Shown here piece after piece: positions 1-7,395 of a stretch of DNA of 17,678 nucleotides (position 1 is its first letter; the number at the start of each line of letters is the position of its first letter). The stretch lies in NCBI GenBank assembly GCA_947165115.1, contig CAMUZD010000009.1, positions 1 to 17,678 of the forward strand, in the 5' to 3' direction. Both the position numbers and the translations under genes were made by a program. Source of the stretch: an uncultured Clostridia bacterium (GTDB lineage: Bacteria; Bacillota; Clostridia; Oscillospirales; Acutalibacteraceae). The notes beneath the pieces are model-generated. The model saw only the letters and a program-made list of their open reading frames with translations, did not search any database and was not told where the DNA came from.

Positions 1-148
1 GTATCAGCGACAGGCTTATCTGGACGAAGTTGTCTTGATAAATCGGGAGAAAAACCCAAGTCCCAAACCCGCACCAATCAGACCACCCATCAGCAACCCA
101 AGAAAAAGAAAAACAGAAATAAAAACAAAGCGAGGTAATCTACAATGA
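1..148 (+). CDS. 3' end of an unidentified conjugative-element gene (reading frame ambiguous)
   Basis: The gene enters from outside the window and only its tail is visible. Two frames stay open. The frame starting at base 2 encodes a basic, proline-rich tail and stops at 146-148, giving an ATGA overlap with the next gene, which suits translational coupling. The frame starting at base 1 ends at 136-138 with a Lys/Asn-rich tail. Third-position GC favours the base-2 frame in the first half and the base-1 frame in the second half, so a frameshift near the A/C runs around 50-65 is possible. By position, before an ArdC-like gene and virD4, it may be the end of a relaxase or of a PcfB-like protein. 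The sequence visible does not decide this. Confidence 0.45.
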   Translation, partial: YQRQAYLDEVVLINREKNPSPKPAPIRPPISNPRKRKTEIKTKRGNLQ

Positions 149-1032
149 CTAATAATTTCAAACCGAATAAGGGCGGCTACAGACAGCCGCAGCTTTCCCC
201 CGAAGAATGGAAAGCAAAGAAGCAGGCAGAAAAGGACGCCGTTTACCAGATGATTGACGATACGGCGACCGCAATCGTTCAGGACGGCGAAAAGTTCAGA
301 GGCTTTCTTGATACACAGGCAAGGCTCGACCGCTATTCCGCCGCAAACGCTCTGCTCATTTATAACCAGTACCCAAAAGCCACCCAGCTTAAAGACTTCG
401 GTGACTGGGCGGAGGAAAAGGTATCTATCAATAAGGGTGCAAAGAGTATCTCCATTCTTGAACCCGTTGAGTACACAAAGGCGGACGGAACACCGGGCGT
501 TTCCTACAATGTCAAAAAGGTCTTTGATGTATCACAGACCAAAGGTAGACAGACTCCGGCTCCTACCGTCAACCGTGATCCGCAGGCTCTCGTTGCCGTG
601 ATGATTGACACATCTCCGGTTATCGTGGAGGTCGCACCCGAACTTCCGCATCCGCAGATGGGAGCCTTTTATGATAATGAGAAGCAGACGCTTTTTGTCA
701 AGAAAGATATTGGCGACAGCGTTGCTCTCTGCCAGTGCGTAGCGCAGGAACTCGGCCACGCACAGCTTTCTATCGACAGCGACTCTTACAGTCGCAAGGA
801 TATGGGATTTCAGGCAATGTGCGTCGGCTATATGCTCTGCAAAAAGTACGGCGTGGACACCAAAAACTTTGCTATCAACCGTATCCCGGAGGAATGGAAG
901 AACAAAGAGCCGAAGGAAATCCGTGCAGAGCTTTCCAAAACCCGCACGGCGATGAATGAAATCCATTCCCGTGTATCCGAGGAGATGTACCGCCAAAAGC
1001 AGGAACGCTCCAAAGACCGTGACAGCAGATAA
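145..1032 (+). CDS. ArdC-like antirestriction protein with degenerate zincin motif
   Basis: This 295-residue protein has an N-terminal region (about residues 35-110) resembling the ArdC single-stranded-DNA-binding domain, with the pattern LDxQARLDRYSAxNALLI and a following KGAKSISILEP strand. The C-terminal half (about 155-260) resembles the metallopeptidase-like domain fused to ArdC. At its core is AQELGHAQ, where the usual HExxH has Gln in place of the first His, so proteolysis is doubtful. ArdC proteins enter recipients with conjugative DNA and protect it from restriction. The start follows a GAGG about 8 bases upstream and overlaps a possible upstream stop. It sits in the transfer operon ahead of virD4, the usual place in Tn1549/CTn-type elements of Clostridia. 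Family assignment is good; the activity is inferred. Confidence 0.8.
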   Translation: MTNNFKPNKGGYRQPQLSPEEWKAKKQAEKDAVYQMIDDTATAIVQDGEKFRGFLDTQARLDRYSAANALLIYNQYPKATQLKDFGDWAEEKVSINKGAKSISILEPVEYTKADGTPGVSYNVKKVFDVSQTKGRQTPAPTVNRDPQALVAVMIDTSPVIVEVAPELPHPQMGAFYDNEKQTLFVKKDIGDSVALCQCVAQELGHAQLSIDSDSYSRKDMGFQAMCVGYMLCKKYGVDTKNFAINRIPEEWKNKEPKEIRAELSKTRTAMNEIHSRVSEEMYRQKQERSKDRDSR

Positions 1033-1047
1033 CGGAGGTAAAGAGAA

Positions 1048-1251
1048 ATGAGAGAACGCCAGCACTTTGTCGCTTTGGACGAATATGAACACGGTATCGT
1101 GATTGACTCCCTCAATGAGAAGCGCAACGACCTTCGCAGCGAGGGCAAGTCTACCGACGCCGTTGATGAACTGATCGTAAAGGTCGGTCACGCCCCGCAA
1201 AAGAAGTTCAAGGTGATAGAAAAGGAAAAACGCCGAGATGAAGCAAGATGA
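1048..1251 (+). CDS. Small conserved-looking conjugative-element protein
   Basis: A 67-residue acidic/basic protein preceded by a strong GGAGGT ribosome binding site. It lies 15 bases after the ArdC-like gene and overlaps the start of virD4 by 14 bases, so it belongs to the transfer operon. It begins MRERQHFVALDEYEH and is predicted to be largely helical, with no membrane segment or cysteine motif. Proteins of this type recur between ardC-like and virD4 genes in clostridial conjugative elements, but I cannot give it a function. A role as a small accessory of DNA processing or coupling is a guess from position only. Confidence 0.7.
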   Translation: MRERQHFVALDEYEHGIVIDSLNEKRNDLRSEGKSTDAVDELIVKVGHAPQKKFKVIEKEKRRDEAR

Positions 1252-1735
1252 TAAGCAGTCTGCTGTCATTCTTTCCGTAATCGGCATACTTCCCGTAGTC
1301 TGGCTTGCGTTGTTGATTGCACCGTCCGTTAAAGGCGGCTTGCCGGAGATACTTCCGAAGTTGATGACAGTATTTAATAACCCGTTCCAAATAGAGCTTT
1401 GCGAGGACAGCCTAAAAACTGTCCTCGTTTTGCTTTTGTGCTACGGCTTCGGTATCGGCATTTATTTCTCAACACGCAGGAATTACAGACGCCGGGAGGA
1501 ACACGGCTCTGCTAAATGGGGCGACGCACGAGCTGTCAATAAGAAATACTGCCAAACGCCCAAAAGCGAAAATAAGCTGATGACTCAGAATGTTAGCATC
1601 GGGCTTAACGCCAAAAAGCACAGGCGCAATCTTAACACCCTTGTGTGCGGCGGTTCGGGCGCAGGCAAAACCCGATTTTACTGTAAGCCAAATCTGATGC
1701 AGTGCAACTCATCATTTGTGATACTCGATGCCTAA
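1238..1735 (+). pseudogene. Truncated VirD4/TraG-type coupling protein, interrupted by a mobile element
   Basis: The open frame encodes only 165 residues of a coupling protein that normally exceeds 500. Two membrane helices are visible (about residues 9-30 and 60-80). Then follow an arginine-rich stretch, the HGSAKWGD segment typical of the CD1115-like VirD4 family, and an intact Walker A motif, GGSGAGKTRF. The normal Walker A-proximal strand runs to a DPKGE motif; here it reads VILD, then Ala and a stop, the last codons being contributed by inserted DNA. The ATPase core and all-alpha domain are missing and their sequence is not found downstream in the window. The host conjugative element is therefore probably transfer-defective unless the insertion excises precisely. 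The start overlaps the preceding small gene by 14 bases. Confidence 0.85.
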
Positions 1736-1736
1736 A

Positions 1737-1748
1737 TCCTTGTAAGGA
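1737..1748. repeat. Perfect 12-base palindrome beside the element's left end
   Basis: The sequence TCCTTGTAAGGA has 5-base arms around a GT centre and lies 9-20 bases inside the presumed junction at the GA dinucleotide. Its position suits a recombinase recognition half-site. No function is shown. Confidence 0.4.
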
Positions 1749-1761
1749 ACTTTTTGGTCAG

Positions 1762-1800
1762 AGAGTCGTGTGATTTGTTAAAAACGAGTCACACGACTCT
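1762..1800. repeat. 12-base perfect inverted repeat at the left end of the element
   Basis: AGAGTCGTGTGA (1762-1773) pairs perfectly with TCACACGACTCT (1789-1800) across a 15-base loop. It lies between the tnpX stop (1852) and the virD4 junction. Neither strand has a clean run of T after the stem, so it is not a textbook terminator. It could still stop transcription from tnpX into virD4, or be a subterminal recombinase binding site. Confidence 0.6.
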
Positions 1801-1851
1801 GTTATTTCACTTGTGTTTTGCATGATTTAATAGGTTTTGATTGGGTGCATC

Positions 1852-3471
1852 TTAACTTGCAATCGGATAATCGGAGCTTTCGGGGGTGAAAGCAATTTGA
1901 CCGATAAAGTTGAATACGATTTCAATTGCCTGGGTGCGTTTGCCTGTGGATTTATCTGCTTCATGAACGATAATTCTGTCAATAAATTCATTGACAATAG
2001 TGGGTGTCAGTTCGGGAACATCGGTGTATTTCTCAACGAGTTCAATAAAACTGTCAACCTTGTCTTCGGTTTCATCGGTTTTTGAGATTTTTTCTTCAAG
2101 CAGATCAATCTCGGATTTAAGAGTTGACTGTTCATCCTCAAATTTATCTACCAGTTTGAAATACCGTTCCTGTGTCAGCGTTCCGAGAGCATAATCTTCA
2201 TAGGTTTTGGCAATAACGGCATCAAGATTATCATATCGCTTATTCAATTCCGCAAGCTTTTTACGATCGCCGGCATCCGCTTTGCTTTTCAGGGCATTAT
2301 TCTGTTTCAGCCACTCTTCACGAAAACCATCAATGTCGCTTTTGACAACGGATAACGCTTCCCTGAGTTTTGCGGTTACAATTTCCTTGATAACGCATTC
2401 CCTGATGTAATGGATGGTGCAATCGCCTCTGCCGCCGCGGTAACCTGAGCATACATATCTGTATTGATCAGGTTTAAAGTTTGCTGTCGCTTCAAAAGTA
2501 AGCTTCTTTCCGCAATCGGCGCAATAAAGCAATCCGGAAAACAGTCCGCGGTTTTCAAGCTTTGTGTATCTCCGCTTGTTTTCCCTAAGTTTCTGGACAA
2601 GATTCCACTGTTCCTGAGAGATTATCGGTTCCTGCATATCCTGTATGAAATGCATATTTTCTGGCTTGTTACTATACCGTTTTCTCAACTTGTATGACTT
2701 GGAAAATGTTTTGAAGTTGCATGCGCACCCTGTGTATTCGGGCTGTTCAAGAATATGAACCACTGTTGATGTATCCCAGTTATACGGATTCACAGGCAGC
2801 GGTTTCCCTTTCTTGGATTTGTAATATGACCTTGGTGTGAGAATTCTGTCTTTTTCAAGAATTCTTGCTATAGCCGAAGGGCCGTTACCTTCCACGGCCA
2901 TATCATACATCCGTTTTACCACGGGCGCGGTTTCTTCATCAATTATCCATTGACCCTTGTTATCGGGATCTGCTGCATACCCGTAAACAGGTCTTCCGAT
3001 GTGCTGATTATTCATTCCCTTTTGCTTCATTACAGCCCTAACTTTTCTGCTTGTATCTTTGGCATAAAAATCATTGAAAAGGCAACGGTGGGGAGTGAAG
3101 TCATCATAACCTCTTGCGCTGTCAACATTATCATTGATGGCAATAAAACGAATATCATTTTCGGGAAAATAGATTTCAAGATATTCGCCGACCTTTAGAT
3201 AATCTCTGCCGAATCGGGATAAATCTTTTACAATAATTGTATCTGCTTCTCCGCTCTCGATAAGCTTCATTGCCTCTTTGAATTGCGGACGGTCAAAGTT
3301 GAGCCCGGTATAACCGTCATCGATGAAAACGCGGGTATTTCTGAAACCATTTTTTCTTGCATATTCAGTTAAGATGCTTCTTTGGTTCTGTATTGAATTT
3401 GATTCGCCTTCCAGCTCATCCTCATCACTGAGGCGGCAATATAGAATGGTAATCTTTTGCTGATCCGACAT
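1852..3471 (-). CDS. tnpX: Large serine recombinase of the TnpX type
   Basis: This 539-residue protein is the probable integrase/excisionase of the inserted element. The resolvase catalytic domain occupies about residues 6-150, with the nucleophile Ser15 in YCRLS and the Arg-containing DLSRFGRD motif near 83-90. The recombinase domain follows (about 155-295). A zinc ribbon is formed by Cys317, Cys320, Cys341 and Cys351, then a coiled coil (about 385-465) and a C-terminal domain like that of other Tn4451-type recombinases (DUF4368-like, about 480-530). I chose the start at 3471 because AAGGAGG lies 5 bases upstream. An in-frame ATG at 3552 overlaps the tnpW stop (TGATG) and could give a form 27 residues longer by coupling. 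Insertion at a GA dinucleotide and closeness to the element end agree with this family. Confidence 0.92.
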   Translation of the reverse strand: MSDQQKITILYCRLSDEDELEGESNSIQNQRSILTEYARKNGFRNTRVFIDDGYTGLNFDRPQFKEAMKLIESGEADTIIVKDLSRFGRDYLKVGEYLEIYFPENDIRFIAINDNVDSARGYDDFTPHRCLFNDFYAKDTSRKVRAVMKQKGMNNQHIGRPVYGYAADPDNKGQWIIDEETAPVVKRMYDMAVEGNGPSAIARILEKDRILTPRSYYKSKKGKPLPVNPYNWDTSTVVHILEQPEYTGCACNFKTFSKSYKLRKRYSNKPENMHFIQDMQEPIISQEQWNLVQKLRENKRRYTKLENRGLFSGLLYCADCGKKLTFEATANFKPDQYRYVCSGYRGGRGDCTIHYIRECVIKEIVTAKLREALSVVKSDIDGFREEWLKQNNALKSKADAGDRKKLAELNKRYDNLDAVIAKTYEDYALGTLTQERYFKLVDKFEDEQSTLKSEIDLLEEKISKTDETEDKVDSFIELVEKYTDVPELTPTIVNEFIDRIIVHEADKSTGKRTQAIEIVFNFIGQIAFTPESSDYPIAS

Positions 3472-3551
3472 AAGTTCCTCCTTTTTGTTCGGTTCAGCCG
3501 ACAGAGCCTGAGATGCTGATGAAATTATACCACATTTTTCTTCATTTGTCA

Positions 3552-3755
3552 TCAGCAATTTACCCCGCAATCATTAAAAATCAATCGGCGGACCTTGTCG
3601 GATAACTGCTCGTTTCCCGAATACATGCAGGTAACGACATATGTGGTGTTTCCGATTTTTTGTTCAGAGCGAGAGATATTCCCGCCGAACATATTTCTGA
3701 TTTTACTGTTATTTACAGTTTCATTTGTTTGGATATTTTCATAGAAATCCTCCAT
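3552..3755 (-). CDS. tnpW: TnpW-like small transposon protein
   Basis: A 67-residue protein whose C-terminal half (about residues 30-62) matches the TnpW pattern: an IGNTTYVVT strand pair followed by a SDKVRRLIFND helix. TnpW proteins of Tn4451-type elements are small and conserved, and their function is unsettled. The gene lies just upstream of tnpX, and its stop overlaps an in-frame ATG of the recombinase reading frame. The annotated start has no convincing ribosome binding site. A later in-frame ATG, 21 codons in, would still keep the whole TnpW motif, so the N-terminus is uncertain. Confidence 0.75.
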   Translation of the reverse strand: MEDFYENIQTNETVNNSKIRNMFGGNISRSEQKIGNTTYVVTCMYSGNEQLSDKVRRLIFNDCGVNC

Positions 3756-3792
3756 TCGTAATATTTGGCTGCGTATGTTTTATTTCAGACCT

Positions 3793-3843
3793 TCATAGGC
3801 AGTTTTCTCCTTCTTTAAAGATTTTGGTTTTGGTCATAGTCAT
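3793..3843 (-). other. 16-codon reading frame, possible tnpV remnant
   Basis: A very short frame (MTMTKTKIFKEGENCL) begins with ATG overlapping the mob stop as ATGA and is preceded by GGAGAG within the mob 3' end. Its start resembles the MTKTIF opening of TnpV proteins, which occupy a comparable position in Tn4451-type elements. It may be the stump of a deleted tnpV or a translated spacer linking mob to tnpW. Evidence is weak. Confidence 0.25.
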
Positions 3844-5102
3844 CTCTCCATTCCGTGGTGGATATGATTTTGTTTTTGCTGCCGCTGAGCATTCAGCTCG
3901 GCAGCTTTCTTTTTGTTTTCTTCAAGCCGTGCAAGAACAGAAGTCTTAATCGGCTTTTTAAGTTCGGATTTTTGCTCGGGATCAGATAACGCTTTGCTGA
4001 TTCTTTCGGCAATCTTTACGGAAAGGCCCTTCAGCTTATTTACAACAATACTCAGAAGATTATCGGCAATCTTTTTGTTTTGTTCCGTTACTTTGGTACT
4101 CTTTTTCACAAAAGCGTTGTAATCTTCAATTGCTTTGATATCTTCGCTTCTTGTTTCTTCCCGGACTTTTTCGGTTACAACCTCTACCGCTTTTTCATAA
4201 GCAACCTCGGCAACATCATCTGCGAATTTCTCAGCGTCGGAAATCTTAAGAGTTATCTCTTCAAGCTCGGATTCTTTTTTCTTAAGTTTTATATTTTGCT
4301 CGGCAATATCCGCGTTAAGTTTCTGCCGGATGTAATCCTGCTTTTCGAGATATTCTCTGCCGCCGTATATCGGTTCCTCGGCAATCTCAACTCCGAAATT
4401 CTTTGCAACATCAATCAGAAGGCATCGGCAAATTGAATCGAATTTCATTTTTCGGTTGTTATGCTTTCCCGGCGCTTTGTTTGGAAACGGCAAATCAATG
4501 TTTAACTTTTCCAGAGCTTTTTCCTGCTGAGGCATTATCTCTCCGTATTGGTTTTCGCAATCAAATACATGCCGCTCGTGAATATGCGGAGTAGATTCAT
4601 CAACGTGTAAAGCCCAGTCAATAATGTGAACATATTCTCCGAACCGATCGTTGAATTCTTTGAAGTATTCAAGAGCAATCTTAAAGAAAAGTTCTGCGGG
4701 AATCTGATTATCCATATTACCGATCTGAATGATTGATTCCTCCGGACAGGTTCTTTTATCCAACCTTAGGCTGTCAGGTTCTCTGTTTCTTTCGGGGTGA
4801 CCGTTCTTGTGATTCCGTTCATGCTGAGCCGAACAGTAATCATCATAATGCTCCAAATAAAAAAGCCGCTCAACTTCTTCGAAGTGAACGGCAAGCTCAA
4901 CATTATTTCTCATTTCAAGATTTGTAAACCCGTGATAACAGTCCCAAAGAATATTGTAATTTGCATTCTCTGAATCGATATGCTCGGCATTGGATAAATT
5001 GAAACTTCTGTCATTGTGTTTAGGATTGTAAACACCGTTTTTCCCGGATCTTCCGTTGTGTCGCGTGACTCTTTTTTCAGCTATAGTCTCACCTTCTTTC
5101 AT
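3840..5102 (-). CDS. Mob/Pre-like relaxase (mobilization protein)
   Basis: A 420-residue protein likely to nick an origin of transfer so the element can be mobilized by another element's conjugation machinery. The central region carries a histidine cluster, HVDESTPHIHERH (residues 166-178), equivalent to the metal-binding HxDExxPHxH motif of MobV/Pre relaxases. The N-terminal part (about 10-130) is the conserved KRVTRHNGRSGKNGVYNPKH-type region of a clostridial family often misnamed as matrix protein. The C-terminal third (about 260-410) is a long charged coiled coil. The chosen ATG at 5102 precedes the conserved part but has only a weak AAAAGAAA ribosome binding site. The frame stays open upstream to 5249 without conserved-looking sequence. 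It leads the mob-tnpW-tnpX cluster. Confidence 0.8.
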   Translation of the reverse strand: MKEGETIAEKRVTRHNGRSGKNGVYNPKHNDRSFNLSNAEHIDSENANYNILWDCYHGFTNLEMRNNVELAVHFEEVERLFYLEHYDDYCSAQHERNHKNGHPERNREPDSLRLDKRTCPEESIIQIGNMDNQIPAELFFKIALEYFKEFNDRFGEYVHIIDWALHVDESTPHIHERHVFDCENQYGEIMPQQEKALEKLNIDLPFPNKAPGKHNNRKMKFDSICRCLLIDVAKNFGVEIAEEPIYGGREYLEKQDYIRQKLNADIAEQNIKLKKKESELEEITLKISDAEKFADDVAEVAYEKAVEVVTEKVREETRSEDIKAIEDYNAFVKKSTKVTEQNKKIADNLLSIVVNKLKGLSVKIAERISKALSDPEQKSELKKPIKTSVLARLEENKKKAAELNAQRQQKQNHIHHGMER

Positions 5103-5216
5103 AATAGTTTTTTCTTTTGCTGTCTCGGATTGTTTCACAATAAAAGCTCGACCTGTTTTCCGCCTCGAATAACCCTGCAGACACAGGCTTATTTTTCGGC
5201 AGATAATACCCAGTAT

Positions 5217-5360
5217 GAAGTGACGGTTCCCATCACTTCCCCTGGGCAAGGATTTGCAACCCTTGACCCGCTTTGTCGAAATCGGCTTTCATATGACTTG
5301 TTGCCGGAATATTTGCAACCGCCATATTCAATCAATTCCGATAAGGGGATTCTTCCCCTT
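5217..5360. other. Candidate oriT: hairpin-rich non-coding region upstream of mob
   Basis: The roughly 400 bases between mob (5102) and the next gene (5504) hold no credible gene but several inverted repeats. GAAGTGA (5217-5223) pairs with TCACTTC (5233-5239). CAAGG (5247-5251) pairs with CCTTG (5261-5265) and is flanked by GGG and CCC. AAGGGGA (5343-5349) pairs with TCCCCTT (5354-5360). Clustered inverted repeats directly upstream of a Mob/Pre gene are where oriT lies in known elements. The exact nick site cannot be read from the sequence. Confidence 0.4.
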
Positions 5361-5410
5361 AAACCTCTTTCCGTAAAATATTGCCGCTGACCCCGACAAC
5401 ATTTTCACGG

Positions 5411-5445
5411 CGGCGGATAAAAACATACGATATATTTTATCGCCG
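5411..5445. repeat. Imperfect inverted repeat
   Basis: CGGCGGATAAAA (5411-5422) pairs with TTTTATCGCCG (5435-5445) apart from one bulged G. It lies between the candidate oriT and the terminator at 5452. It may be part of the element's end or of oriT; no function is evident. Confidence 0.35.
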
Positions 5446-5451
5446 GATATG

Positions 5452-5494
5452 AAAACAGCACCCGATGTTTTGAATTCATCGGGTGCTGTTTTTT
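5452..5494 (-). terminator. Strong hairpin terminator after the phosphoesterase operon
   Basis: A perfect stem of at least 14 pairs (5454-5467 with 5477-5490) encloses a 9-base loop, starting 10 bases after the stop of the minus-strand phosphatase gene at 5504. The stem extends with A/T pairs on both sides, giving a T-run on either strand, so it may also stop plus-strand transcription. Confidence 0.85.
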
Positions 5495-5503
5495 ATATGT
5501 TTG

Positions 5504-6226
5504 TTATATTTCTGAATAGTATTCTTTCATATCTTCTAGGCGCAGACAACCTAATCTTCCATGATACAAATTGTTGCGATAGCTTATTGCCGCGCAACCA
5601 CAATCAAGATTTATTCTTTTTGAACTAATACATATTTTGTTTTCGATGGGAATAGTTTTTGACGAGTTGAAAACAGGGGTATGACCATGAATAATTGTAA
5701 TGTTTTTAAAATTGTCATCATCAATATTTTTTCTATACCATACAGAAAACTCATCACCATTGCCAAAAAAACAATCAGCATCTTGCATTTTTAATGGGTT
5801 ATTCTTGAATGATGATATACTCGGTTGAGAATGGCAAAGAATATACTCTTTTTTATTTATCACCAGTCTTCTCTCAATGGGTAATTTGCGAAGATATTTA
5901 AGGATTCTGTTTTGAGTGCTATCAGCATATTTATTAAACTGTTCAATTGTAGGATCACAACCGTTTCTAGTCCAGACGGAAAGAGAATGAAATCTCCAAA
6001 ACCTGTCCCCTGTATAATAGTTTAACATCATTAATTCGTGATTCCCAAGAACCATAAACATATTTTTACTTCTCATTATTTTTAGAAGGAGTTTTATTCC
6101 GTCAGGTCCACGGTCAATAACATCACCAAGAATATAAAGTTCATCTTTATCTGAAAAATCAATTTGCTTTAAACTATTATTAAACAGATTCATATAACCA
6201 TGAATATCCGACATCACATAGGTCAT
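5504..6226 (-). CDS. PPP-type metallophosphatase (calcineurin-like)
   Basis: A 240-residue protein with the full metal-binding signature of the PPP/lambda-phosphatase group: DIHG (Asp7, His9), GDVIDRG (Asp35, Asp38), GNHE (Asn62, His63), a single His132 in ILCHS, GHTP (His180, His182) and the late LDCGCA segment (from 207). Relatives dephosphorylate phosphoproteins or cleave dinucleoside tetraphosphates in the cytosol; the substrate here is unknown. It is the last gene of the four-gene operon, 28 bases after the preceding gene, and is followed by a strong terminator. The ribosome binding site is poor, so coupling to upstream translation is possible. AT-rich codon use differs from the mob/tnpX block. 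Confidence 0.88.
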   Translation of the reverse strand: MTYVMSDIHGYMNLFNNSLKQIDFSDKDELYILGDVIDRGPDGIKLLLKIMRSKNMFMVLGNHELMMLNYYTGDRFWRFHSLSVWTRNGCDPTIEQFNKYADSTQNRILKYLRKLPIERRLVINKKEYILCHSQPSISSFKNNPLKMQDADCFFGNGDEFSVWYRKNIDDDNFKNITIIHGHTPVFNSSKTIPIENKICISSKRINLDCGCAAISYRNNLYHGRLGCLRLEDMKEYYSEI

Positions 6227-6254
6227 AACCAGTTACCATTCCATTCTTTTACAA

Positions 6255-6746
6255 CTATTCCGATTCTTCAATTGGAATTGAACAAACCTTTTTTCCGTTA
6301 TACTCTGGGAGACAATCATCACAATAAGGACTAATCCAACCGGTTGTTATTCGAGTTGCAGGCTTTCCACACCTTATACATATTTTTTCACTCAGGGTTT
6401 CATATTTTCTGATTATTTCATGCCCTTTTGCAGTGTTTCCAGCATCATACCAACGAAGAGAACCATACTTTTCCTTTATCTGAATAATATGATATTTATC
6501 TGTTAATCCCGCTTTATCGAGCTCTGCTTTCAATTCGTCACATAATTGTTCGCCAAATGCGATTCTCCAACCTGTTGGCATATTATCAAGTTCGGTAAAC
6601 TCCCAATCATATTCTGGTTCAGCTTCAGGTGATCCTGGCCAAAATCCTTTTCCTTCGGTTATCCTTTTTCCGCTGAAAGCATTACGTGGAATTAAAAACG
6701 GATATTTTTTGCAAAGAGTTTTATTCTTTTCTTTTGTTGTTTTCAT
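6255..6746 (-). CDS. Unknown protein with C-terminal zinc ribbon
   Basis: A 163-residue protein of no recognised family. The C-terminal part has a CxxC (Cys123, Cys126) and a second CxxC (Cys142, Cys145) 15 residues later, a classic zinc-ribbon arrangement. The middle (about residues 45-105) has aromatic motifs such as GWRIAFGE and KYGSLRWYD. An ATG at 6764 overlaps the preceding gene, but the ATG at 6746 has an AGAGG spaced 5 bases upstream and is preferred. It sits between an unknown gene (11-base gap) and a phosphatase in one operon. Small zinc-ribbon proteins like this occur among phage and accessory genes; the role cannot be stated. Confidence 0.75.
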   Translation of the reverse strand: MKTTKEKNKTLCKKYPFLIPRNAFSGKRITEGKGFWPGSPEAEPEYDWEFTELDNMPTGWRIAFGEQLCDELKAELDKAGLTDKYHIIQIKEKYGSLRWYDAGNTAKGHEIIRKYETLSEKICIRCGKPATRITTGWISPYCDDCLPEYNGKKVCSIPIEESE

Positions 6747-6757
6747 TTGAGCCTCTA

Positions 6758-7378
6758 TCAACATGTTATTATTACAACCCGATATTCAAATGTATCATCC
6801 CAAATGTCATTTCTGCTTCTGAATCTGCTGATTTCATGCTCAACACATCTTTTGACATCTTTCAATGCGCGATTCCACCCCATCGGATCATCCCACTCGT
6901 AGTATTGATACTCCTGCTTTTCAATATCAGAAACTTTTGAAAAGTCATTTTCTTGCGGCCACATTTCTTCTATATCGCCTGATTCAAATTTGAATATTCT
7001 ATCTTTATGCATAACACAGTGAAAATCGAATTTGCTATAATCAATATTTTTGTCGATGTATTTATAGTTGACAACTAAGGCCGGCTCACAATATTTCTTT
7101 TCCAATTCAGATTCCAATCTGCTTTTCCATCTATCTTTTAGTTCTTGTGACAAGTTTTTAAAACCAATCTGTCTGCCCCATAAATAAAGCTTATCATAAG
7201 CTTCACCGAAATAAGAACGGGAACCGTTCCAATAAGTTTCTTCAATTTTGTATTCGATTTTGTTTTCATTGAATATGCTATTAGAACTGTTGCGTTTGAT
7301 TTCTGGAACCATACCATCAATACAAATCCATTTTCCGTTAATATTTACTTCAGTATATATGTAATAATATGTTGACAT
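6758..7378 (-). CDS. Unknown protein in phosphoesterase operon
   Basis: A 206-residue protein, rich in Tyr, Trp and charged residues, without cysteine pairs, signal peptide or membrane helix. The start at 7378 is set by GGAGG six bases upstream; an alternative TTG at 7390 would bury that site. The N-terminal strand-rich segment (MSTYYYIYTEVNINGKWICI) and a WDDPMGWNRALKDVK motif around residues 163-177 are its most distinctive parts. It lies 17 bases after the first metallophosphoesterase and 11 bases before the zinc-ribbon gene, so co-transcription is near certain. I do not recognise the family. Confidence 0.7.
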   Translation of the reverse strand: MSTYYYIYTEVNINGKWICIDGMVPEIKRNSSNSIFNENKIEYKIEETYWNGSRSYFGEAYDKLYLWGRQIGFKNLSQELKDRWKSRLESELEKKYCEPALVVNYKYIDKNIDYSKFDFHCVMHKDRIFKFESGDIEEMWPQENDFSKVSDIEKQEYQYYEWDDPMGWNRALKDVKRCVEHEISRFRSRNDIWDDTFEYRVVIITC

Positions 7379-7395
7379 TTTATCCTCCAAAGTAT

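Larger units (their letters stand above)
1729..5390. mobile_element. Tn4451-type mobilizable element core inserted in virD4 (right end not located)
   Basis: The virD4 reading frame breaks immediately after a GA dinucleotide at 1727-1728. GA is the crossover dinucleotide known for TnpX and TndX-type serine recombinases. The inserted DNA carries the expected gene set on the minus strand: a Mob/Pre-like relaxase, a TnpW-like small protein and a TnpX-like recombinase whose 3' end lies about 120 bases from the junction. The end coordinate given here is only the limit of the recognisable transposon genes and candidate oriT. No second GA junction with the rest of virD4 is visible anywhere in the window, so downstream blocks may be cargo of this element, or a later rearrangement removed the right end. 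Confidence 0.65.

Noticed and set aside
532..1287. A 251-codon open frame on the minus strand opposite the ArdC-like gene
   Set aside because: It is the complement of two well-supported plus-strand genes with good ribosome binding sites, and its translation shows no recognisable domain.
1762..1800. Inverted repeat as a standard rho-independent terminator for tnpX
   Set aside because: The stem is strong, but the 15-base loop and the lack of a following T-run on the minus strand make a standard terminator uncertain, so it is listed as a repeat.
5016..5390. A plus-strand 124-codon open frame across the mob 5' end and the region upstream
   Set aside because: It overlaps the mob N-terminus antisense, has no ribosome binding site, and covers a region better explained by inverted repeats.
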